From RECO01 sp050485385 (lineage in GTDB: Bacteria > Pseudomonadota > Alphaproteobacteria > Geminicoccales > Geminicoccaceae): a stretch of DNA of 18,635 nucleotides. Shown piece after piece: positions 13,921-18,635 of the stretch. The notes beneath the pieces were generated by a model. It did no database searches and was not told the origin of the DNA. It was given only the letters and a program-made list of their open reading frames with translations. Position 1 is the stretch's first letter. Each line of letters begins with the position of its first letter. The stretch covers positions 1 to 18,635 of the forward strand of contig JBJHBG010000101.1 of assembly GCA_050485385.1 (NCBI GenBank). Direction: 5' to 3'. A program made the position numbers and the translations under genes.

Positions 13921-15672
13921 ATGTCCGACGAGTTGGTCCGCAAGCTCGCAGCGATCCTGTCTGCAGACGCGGTTGGCTTTACGGCGCGCGTCGCGGCGGA
14001 CGAGACCGCGGCGTTGCGCGCGGTCAAGGCGAGCCTGGAGCTGCTGGATGGCGTCGTCGGGCTGCATGGTGGCAGGACCGTCAAGACGATGGGCGACGGC
14101 CTGTTGGCCGAGTTCGGTTCCGTCGTCACCGCCGTGTCGGCGGCGGCGACGATGCAAGCGCGGCTGGCCGAACGAAAGCGCGATCTGCCGCCACCGGCGC
14201 ACTTCGACTTCAGGATGGGAGTTCATGTCGGCGACGTGGTGGTGGACCGGGGCGATATCCTCGGCGACGGCGTCAACGTTGCGACGCGGCTCCAGGAAGA
14301 GGCGTCGCCGGGCCGCGTGTTGATCTCCGAGCGCGTGTACGACGACATTGCCGGGAAACTGGGCCTCCACTTCGAAGCGTGCGGCGAACGCGCACTCGCC
14401 GGGATCGCTCGGCCCGTCCGGGTCTATGCACTGGCCGACGTCGGGGCGCGCTCTCCGCCACCCAGCCCGGTCATCCCGGACAAGCCTTCCCTGGCGGTGC
14501 TGCCGTTCGTGAACCTCTCGTCCGACGCCGAGCAGGATTACTTCGCCGACGGGCTGACCGAGGACATCATAACGGGCCTCGCCACGGTCCCGTGGCTTTT
14601 CGTCATCGCGCGCAATTCCAGCTTCATCTTCAAGGGCGCGCCGGTCGACGTCCGCCAGGTCGGGCGAGACCTAGGGGTCCGCTACGTGCTGGAGGGAAGC
14701 GTGCGCCGTGCCGGTGAACGCCTTCGCGTAACCGGCCAGCTGGTCGATGCGGAAACGGGCGCACATCTGTGGGCCGGGCGGATGGATGGCACGTTGGCGG
14801 ACGTCTTCTATCTCCAGGACCAACTGACCGACGCGGTGGTGGCCGCGATCGCACCCGAGGTTCGGTCGGCGGAACAGGAGAGGGCCGCTCGCAAGCGGCC
14901 CGACGATCTGACCACGTACGACCGGATTTTGCGGGCGATGTCGGCCATCAACCGAACGCAGATCGGTGAGGCGATCGGGCATCTCGACGCCGCCATCGCG
15001 ACCGCGCCTGACTACGGCAAAGCCCTCGCCATGCGCGCGTGGGTGCGCACGCTCCAGGTGGGCTGGCTGGCACAGGGGAGCAACTTTGCCGAACACAAGG
15101 CCGAGGCGTTGGCGTTGGCACGCCGTGCGCTCGACCTAGCGTCCGAGGACATCGAGGTCGCCGCTCACGCGGCCTATTCGATCGGCTTCTTTGGAGAGGA
15201 GCCGGATCGCAGCCTGCATCTGCTGCGCGACGCGGTCGAACGCTCGCCGAGCTTCATGTGGGCATGGGCTTCGCTCGGCATGCAGCATGCCCATCACCAC
15301 GACCCGGAGCAAGGGCTCGGGGCCTGCGAACATGCGATTCGGCTCAGCCCACGCGACCCGTTGGCGTTCCGTGCGCACCTCGCCCGATGCGCGGCCCTGT
15401 TCTACGTGGGCCGATGGGACGAGGTGCCGGCAGCCGCCCGCGCTTCGCTCGAGATCAATCCGAACCAGTTCGGGTCTTGGGTCTATCTCGTGGCTGCGTT
15501 GGCGGACGACCGCACCGGGGTCGCTCTCTCGACCGCACGCCAGCAGCTGATGACGCGGTTTCCCGAGACCACGATCGGGCGCTTTAGGCAGTGTTACGGC
15601 CATTTCCGCAATTACGCTCGACAAAGAGATACATTGGAGGCGCGGTTGCGAGCTGCCGGGGTGCCGAATTGA
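13921..15672 (+). CDS. Class III adenylate/guanylate cyclase with TolB/FlgO-like and TPR-like regions
   Basis: This is a 583-residue signalling protein. The N-terminal class III cyclase domain (about 7-172) has metal-binding Asp16 (AILSADAVGF) and Asp59 (VKTMGDGLLAEFG), Lys55 and Asp116 at the base-selecting positions, and the transition-state residues Asn119 and Arg123 in GDGVNVATRLQEE. The catalytic set therefore looks complete and favours ATP. A Pro-rich joint (179-187) leads to a TolB/FlgO-like N-terminal domain (about 188-315: LAVLPFVNLSSDAEQDYFAD, DIITGL, YVLEGSVRRAGERLRVTGQL). The rest (330-580) is helical and TPR-like. No membrane segment is seen, so it is probably soluble. This architecture is widespread in multiple copies in Rhizobiales and Rhodospirillales; the input signal is unknown. 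It is a single-gene unit. Confidence 0.93.
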   Translation: MSDELVRKLAAILSADAVGFTARVAADETAALRAVKASLELLDGVVGLHGGRTVKTMGDGLLAEFGSVVTAVSAAATMQARLAERKRDLPPPAHFDFRMGVHVGDVVVDRGDILGDGVNVATRLQEEASPGRVLISERVYDDIAGKLGLHFEACGERALAGIARPVRVYALADVGARSPPPSPVIPDKPSLAVLPFVNLSSDAEQDYFADGLTEDIITGLATVPWLFVIARNSSFIFKGAPVDVRQVGRDLGVRYVLEGSVRRAGERLRVTGQLVDAETGAHLWAGRMDGTLADVFYLQDQLTDAVVAAIAPEVRSAEQERAARKRPDDLTTYDRILRAMSAINRTQIGEAIGHLDAAIATAPDYGKALAMRAWVRTLQVGWLAQGSNFAEHKAEALALARRALDLASEDIEVAAHAAYSIGFFGEEPDRSLHLLRDAVERSPSFMWAWASLGMQHAHHHDPEQGLGACEHAIRLSPRDPLAFRAHLARCAALFYVGRWDEVPAAARASLEINPNQFGSWVYLVAALADDRTGVALSTARQQLMTRFPETTIGRFRQCYGHFRNYARQRDTLEARLRAAGVPN

Positions 15673-15883
15673 TTTCCGGCTCTTTGCTCGGCTTTTTACA
15701 ATGCATTCCGCGCATTGGCGATTTCAATCCGGATTTGCTGCTTCCATTACCGTGACTGGTAAAGCCGGGTACCAGCGATCATGATGAGGAAACGGCCTGA
15801 CGGCGTCTCCGCATTCGTTGAACGTAAGCCCGTTATCCACATAGCTTCGGCTACGCCGGACCAGCTAGCGGACGTCAGTTAGA

Positions 15884-15927
15884 GGCCGGTTCCGGCCCAT
15901 GCCGACGGGACGGCCTTTGGTCTTTTT
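15884..15927 (+). terminator. Possible terminator for the cyclase transcript
   Basis: GGCCGG-TT-CCGGCC (15884-15897) is a perfect dyad. Alternatively GGCC (15894-15897) pairs with GGTC (15919-15922) around GCCG/CGGC (15901-15904 and 15911-15914), directly followed by five T (15923-15927). The stem is imperfect and lies about 210 bases after the cyclase stop, so this is only a candidate. Confidence 0.3.
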
Positions 15928-15938
15928 CTGGAGCAGCG

Positions 15939-16041
15939 CGGGTCTGCCGTGGCGCGGTCGGTTCGGGATCGCTCGGGTCTCGTCGCCCGGGTTCCGTCCG
16001 CCGCCGGAACCCGCAGAAGCGGACCGCGCCTGCCGGACCCG
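15939..16041. repeat. Nested inverted repeats
   Basis: The outer arms are CGGGTC (15939-15944) plus GGCGCGGTC (15951-15959), matched by GACCGCGCC (16022-16030) plus GACCCG (16036-16041). Inside lies a nine-base perfect hairpin, CGGGTTCCG (15988-15996) with CGGAACCCG (16005-16013) and an eight-base loop. It could be a small structured RNA, a terminator array or the remains of a MITE-like element. I see no coding content. Confidence 0.45.
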
Positions 16042-16067
16042 TCTTGTCTTGCGTCTTCAGTGCCTTC

Positions 16068-16132
16068 CGCCTCCCGTCCGGGGCGCCGGCCCTGGCCGGT
16101 GCCGGGGGGCGCGGGGGGCCAAAAGCCCCCCG
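16068..16132 (-). repeat. GC-rich intergenic repeat, copy 2, with oxyR terminator-like hairpin
   Basis: On the minus strand it starts one base after the oxyR stop. An eight-base perfect stem, CGGGGGGC/GCCCCCCG (16132-16125 and 16119-16112), has a TTTTG loop. It continues with CCGGCCAGGGCCGGCGCC (16101-16084 region) and GACGGGAGGCG (16078-16068). It parallels copy 1 at 13512-13581. The hairpin probably ends or stabilises oxyR transcripts, but no U-tract follows. Confidence 0.6.
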
Positions 16133-16133
16133 A

Positions 16134-17048
16134 TCATGCCGCCGCCGGCGTGGCTCGTTGGTTCCGGCCGAACCGGCGGACGCGGTCGGCGAGCCAGACG
16201 AGTTGTTCGGCCAGCGGGGTGGAGTTGCGCCAGATCATGCCGATGGTGCGCGACGGTTGCGGTGGCGGCAGGTGGGCGACGGCAACGGGGGCGGCGCGGG
16301 TTTCGACCGCGACGGCCATTTCGGGGATGAGGGTGACGCCGATGCCGACGCCGACCATCTGCACCAGCGTGGCGAGCGAGCTGCCTTCCATCAGGTCGCG
16401 CGGCGGCGCGGACGGCACGTTGCAGAACGAGAGCGCCTGCTCGCGGAAGCAGTGCCCTTCTTCCAGCAGAAGGAGGCGCATCTCGCGCAGGCGCTCGGCG
16501 CTGGGGACGGGCTTGTCGGCGTCGGCGAGGGGGCGGACGAGGACGAACGTCTCGCTGAACAGGGGCTCCTCGTGCAGGGCGGTTTCGGAGACCGGCAAGG
16601 CGGCGATGCCGACGTCGAGGCGTCCGTCCAGCACTTCGCGGATGAGCGTTTGCGTGACGGATTCGCGCGGTCGGATGTCGAGGTTGGGGTAGCGTTCGGT
16701 CAGGTCCTTGATCAGGCTCGGCAGGAGGTAGGGGGCGACGGTCGGGATGACGCCGATGCGCAGCCGGCCGGCGAACGGGTCGTGGAAGGCGCGGGCGAGG
16801 TGCTCGATCTCGCCGGCCGCGCGCAGGATGTCCCGCGCCCGCGGCACCAGCGCCTCGCCCAGATTGCTGAGGCGGACCTGCCGCGCCCCGCGTTCGATGA
16901 GGGAGGCACCCAGCAGCGCCTCCAACTCCTTCATCTGCACGGAAAGGGCCGGCTGCGAGATCGAGCAGGCTTCGGCGGCGCGGCCGAAATGGCGATGACG
17001 CGCCAGCGCCTCGAAATAGCGCAACTGCCGGATGGTGAGACCCGTCAT
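16134..17048 (-). CDS. oxyR: LysR-family peroxide sensor OxyR
   Basis: This is a redox-sensing transcription regulator (304 residues) that controls peroxide-defence genes. The N-terminal winged helix-turn-helix is TIRQLRYFEALARHRHFGRA, then AEACSISQPALSVQMKELEA (residues 5-44). The effector domain has the redox-active pair Cys200 and Cys209 in LLEEGHCFREQALSFC, at the positions of E. coli Cys199 and Cys208, so peroxide sensing by a disulfide is expected. LVQMVGVGIGVTLIPEMAV follows. It is divergent from katG, its usual target, across 134 bases. The repeat array there begins five bases ahead of the oxyR start codon and covers its short ribosome site region (AAAGG), suggesting self-control. Confidence 0.95.
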   Translation of the reverse strand: MTGLTIRQLRYFEALARHRHFGRAAEACSISQPALSVQMKELEALLGASLIERGARQVRLSNLGEALVPRARDILRAAGEIEHLARAFHDPFAGRLRIGVIPTVAPYLLPSLIKDLTERYPNLDIRPRESVTQTLIREVLDGRLDVGIAALPVSETALHEEPLFSETFVLVRPLADADKPVPSAERLREMRLLLLEEGHCFREQALSFCNVPSAPPRDLMEGSSLATLVQMVGVGIGVTLIPEMAVAVETRAAPVAVAHLPPPQPSRTIGMIWRNSTPLAEQLVWLADRVRRFGRNQRATPAAA

Positions 17049-17053
17049 AGCCT

Positions 17054-17101
17054 TTGGTTATTCCAGCAATTGGAAGATCCAAATTTTGGTAATTCCAAAA
17101 C
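17054..17101. repeat. Three 16-bp dyad repeats in the oxyR-katG regulatory region
   Basis: Three consecutive units, TTGGTTATTCCAGCAA (17054-17069), TTGGAAGATCCAAATT (17070-17085) and TTGGTAATTCCAAAAC (17086-17101), follow the pattern TTGG-N5-CCA-N4 with an exact 16-base period. Units two and three are TTGG-N5-CCAA dyads of the T-N11-A type used by LysR regulators. OxyR is the natural candidate for binding. This is by far the most A+T-rich stretch of the region. Confidence 0.7.
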
Positions 17102-17111
17102 CTGCTAGACT
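17083..17111 (+). promoter_or_regulatory. Candidate katG promoter
   Basis: An extended -10, TGCTAGACT (17103-17111), stands 71 bases before the katG ATG. The -35 would fall on ATTTTG (17083-17088), a poor match that overlaps the last dyad repeat, as expected for a promoter needing an activator such as OxyR. The leader contains GCGATCG twice in tandem (17126-17139 region). By eye only. Confidence 0.45.
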
Positions 17112-17182
17112 CAATCGTAACATGGCGCGATCGGCGATCGGCGCGTCAGTGCGGGGTAGGGCCAGGGTTCAGGAGAGCGTCC

Positions 17183-18635
17183 ATGGACGGCAACGAGACG
17201 ACGACGGGCAGGTGCCCGGTGATGCACGGCGGCAATACGGCGATGGGCAATGCGGTCACCCACTGGTGGCCGAACGCGCTCAACCTCGACATCCTGCACC
17301 AGCACGACACCAAGACCGATCCGTTCGGCAAGGGCTTCGACTACCGCGAGGAGTTGAAGACGCTGGACGTGGCGGCGCTGAAGCGGGACGTCCACGCGCT
17401 GATGACCGACAGCCAGGAGTGGTGGCCGGCGGACTGGGGCCATTATGGCGGCCTGATGATCCGCATGGCGTGGCACTCGGCCGGTTCGTACCGCATCGCC
17501 GACGGGCGCGGCGGCGGCGGTACGGGCAATCTGCGCTTCGCGCCGCTGAACTCGTGGCCCGACAACGTCAGCCTCGACAAGGCGCGGCGCCTGCTGTGGC
17601 CGATCAAGAAGAAGTACGGCAACAAGGTCTCCTGGGCGGACCTCATCATCCTCGCCGGCACGGTCGCCTACGAGTCGATGGGACTCAAGACCTTCGGGTT
17701 CGGCTTCGGCCGCGAGGACATCTGGCACCCCGAGAAGGACGTCTACTGGGGTGCGGAGAAGGAGTGGCTGGCGCCGAGCGACGCCCGCTACGGTAGCGTC
17801 GACGAGCCGTCGACCATGGAGAATCCGCTGGCCGCCGTGCAGATGGGGCTGATCTACGTCAATCCCGAGGGCGTGAACGGCAAGCCGGACCCGCTCAAGA
17901 CGGCGGCCCAGGTGCGCGAGACCTTTGCCCGGATGGCGATGAACGACGAGGAGACGGCGGCGCTGACCGCCGGCGGCCACACCGTCGGCAAGACCCACGG
18001 CAATGGCGACGCCGCCCTGCTCGGCCCCGAGCCGGAGGCCGCCGACGTCGAGGCGCAGGGCTTCGGCTGGGCCAACCCGCACCAGACCGGCAAGGGCCGC
18101 TACACCGTGACCTCGGGCATCGAGGGCGCTTGGACGACCCATCCGACCAAGTGGGACGGCGGCTATTTCGAGATGCTGTTCAACCACGAATGGGAACTGC
18201 GCAAGAGCCCGGCCGGTGCTTGGCAATGGGAGCCGGTCGACATCAAGGACGAGGACAAGCCGGTCGACGTCGAGGACCCCTCGATCCGGCAGAATCCGAT
18301 CATGACCGACGCCGACATGGCGATGAAGATGGACCCGGTCTATCGGGAGATCTGCCTGAAGTTCATGCAGGATCAGGACTACTTCTCGGACACCTTCGCC
18401 CGCGCCTGGTTCAAGCTGACGCATCGCGACATGGGGCCGAAGGTCCGCTATTTCGGACCCGACGTCCCCGCCGAGGACCTGATCTGGCAGGACCCGGTGC
18501 CGGTGGGCAACGCCGGCTACGACGTCGCGGCGGTGAAGGCGAAGATCGCCGCGTCGGGCCTCACCATCGCCGAGATGGTGGCGACTGCCTGGGACAGTGC
18601 GCGGACCTTCCGCGGCTCGGACCTGCGCGGCGGCG
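17183..18635 (+). CDS. katG: Catalase-peroxidase KatG (3' truncated by window)
   Basis: This heme enzyme destroys hydrogen peroxide by catalase and peroxidase reactions. Only the first 484 codons are inside the window; whole proteins are about 720-750 residues, so the C-terminal half-domain is mostly missing. The distal-site residues Arg94, Trp97 and His98 are in MIRMAWHSAGSYR. Tyr225 (LIYVNPEG) and Met251 (ARMAMND) complete the Trp-Tyr-Met adduct needed for catalase activity. The proximal heme ligand is His266 in TAGGHTVGKTHG. The frame is intact, and the remaining text (GFGWANPHQTGKGRYTVTSG, FFE-like GGYFEMLFNHEWEL, AWFKLTHRDMGPKVRYFGP) is typical. The start ATG 17183 follows AGGAGAG (17171-17177). 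Divergent from oxyR, it is most likely induced by peroxide through the repeat array. Confidence 0.97.
   Translation, partial: MDGNETTTGRCPVMHGGNTAMGNAVTHWWPNALNLDILHQHDTKTDPFGKGFDYREELKTLDVAALKRDVHALMTDSQEWWPADWGHYGGLMIRMAWHSAGSYRIADGRGGGGTGNLRFAPLNSWPDNVSLDKARRLLWPIKKKYGNKVSWADLIILAGTVAYESMGLKTFGFGFGREDIWHPEKDVYWGAEKEWLAPSDARYGSVDEPSTMENPLAAVQMGLIYVNPEGVNGKPDPLKTAAQVRETFARMAMNDEETAALTAGGHTVGKTHGNGDAALLGPEPEAADVEAQGFGWANPHQTGKGRYTVTSGIEGAWTTHPTKWDGGYFEMLFNHEWELRKSPAGAWQWEPVDIKDEDKPVDVEDPSIRQNPIMTDADMAMKMDPVYREICLKFMQDQDYFSDTFARAWFKLTHRDMGPKVRYFGPDVPAEDLIWQDPVPVGNAGYDVAAVKAKIAASGLTIAEMVATAWDSARTFRGSDLRGG

Larger units (their letters stand above)
15673..16133. other. Convergent intergenic region between cyclase and oxyR
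   Basis: These 461 bases hold no credible gene. The first about 210 bases are clearly richer in A+T than the surroundings and contain the dyad CTGGTA (15756-15761)/TACCAG (15770-15775). The later part is packed with inverted repeats (15884-15897, 15939-16041) and copy 2 of the intergenic repeat (16068-16132). Long frames through it (for example from 15899 plus) continue antisense to oxyR and look like shadows. Confidence 0.65.

Noticed and set aside
15673..15710. T-rich run after the cyclase stop as an intrinsic terminator
   Set aside because: CGGCTCTTT and CGGCTTTTT form a direct, not inverted, repeat, so no stem precedes the T-run.
15756..15775. CTGGTA/TACCAG dyad as an operator
   Set aside because: It lies in a convergent spacer with no gene starting downstream; six-base arms are too weak to interpret alone.
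15899..16330. Plus-strand frames entering oxyR from the spacer
   Set aside because: Low-complexity Arg/Pro-rich text, overlapping hairpins and the antisense of oxyR; no family match.
17111..18424. 437-codon minus-strand frame opposite katG
   Set aside because: It is a reverse-frame shadow of the intact katG coding sequence, produced by high GC at third positions.
1..18635. CRISPR array, prophage, insertion sequence or defence island
   Set aside because: No spaced direct repeats of CRISPR type, no transposase, integrase or phage-like protein, and uniform composition across the coding genes.

Overview
This window is a high-GC, densely coded chromosomal segment, most likely from an alphaproteobacterium. 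The main taxonomic clue is the minus-strand cluster of a twin-transmembrane HIG1-like protein, a PduO-type cobalamin adenosyltransferase, EtfB, EtfA and 3-hydroxybutyryl-CoA dehydrogenase, an order I know from Rhodospirillales-like genomes. The genus cannot be set from sequence reading alone. Base and codon use look uniform, and I see no transposase, integrase, phage gene, CRISPR array, tRNA or rRNA.

Layout. (1) 2-2337, plus strand: the C-terminal half of a large FAD/Fe-S dehydrogenase (D-2-hydroxyacid oxidase type), cut by the window edge, followed directly by a GntR/FCD regulator. (2) 2468-4704: a two-gene chromate-resistance operon, a rhodanese/chromate-resistance fusion overlapping chrA, with a candidate TTGACA promoter upstream. 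(3) 4830-8615: a partial inositol catabolic operon iolD-iolE-iolG. (4) 8623-12636, minus strand: DUF4864 lipid- or periplasm-directed protein, hbd, etfA, etfB, cobalamin adenosyltransferase and the twin-TM protein, which would be transcribed from the twin-TM end, with a second candidate promoter ahead of etfB. (5) 12738-13484: an NAD-type SDR. (6) 13921-15672: a class III cyclase fused to a TolB/FlgO-like domain and TPR-like helices, possibly with a leaderless mRNA. (7) 16134-18635: oxyR and katG, divergently transcribed around a shared operator region. katG runs off the window.

How genes work together. The chr pair handles oxyanion (chromate) stress and oxyR/katG handles peroxide stress. iolDEG covers the dehydrogenase, dehydratase and ring-opening steps of myo-inositol breakdown; iolB, iolC and iolA are absent here. 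ETF with hydroxybutyryl-CoA dehydrogenase serves acyl-CoA oxidation and polyhydroxybutyrate-type metabolism, and the adenosyltransferase makes the B12 coenzyme used by mutases in neighbouring CoA pathways.

No clearly new biochemical system stands out. The most interesting material is non-coding: three exact 16-bp-period dyads between oxyR and katG, a roughly 65-70 bp intergenic repeat present twice (after the SDR and after oxyR, in the same orientation relative to the preceding gene), nested inverted repeats at 15884-16132, a 10-bp hairpin lying over the hbd stop codon, and a 15-bp palindrome beside the presumed etfB promoter. All were found by eye and none has been tested by a database search.
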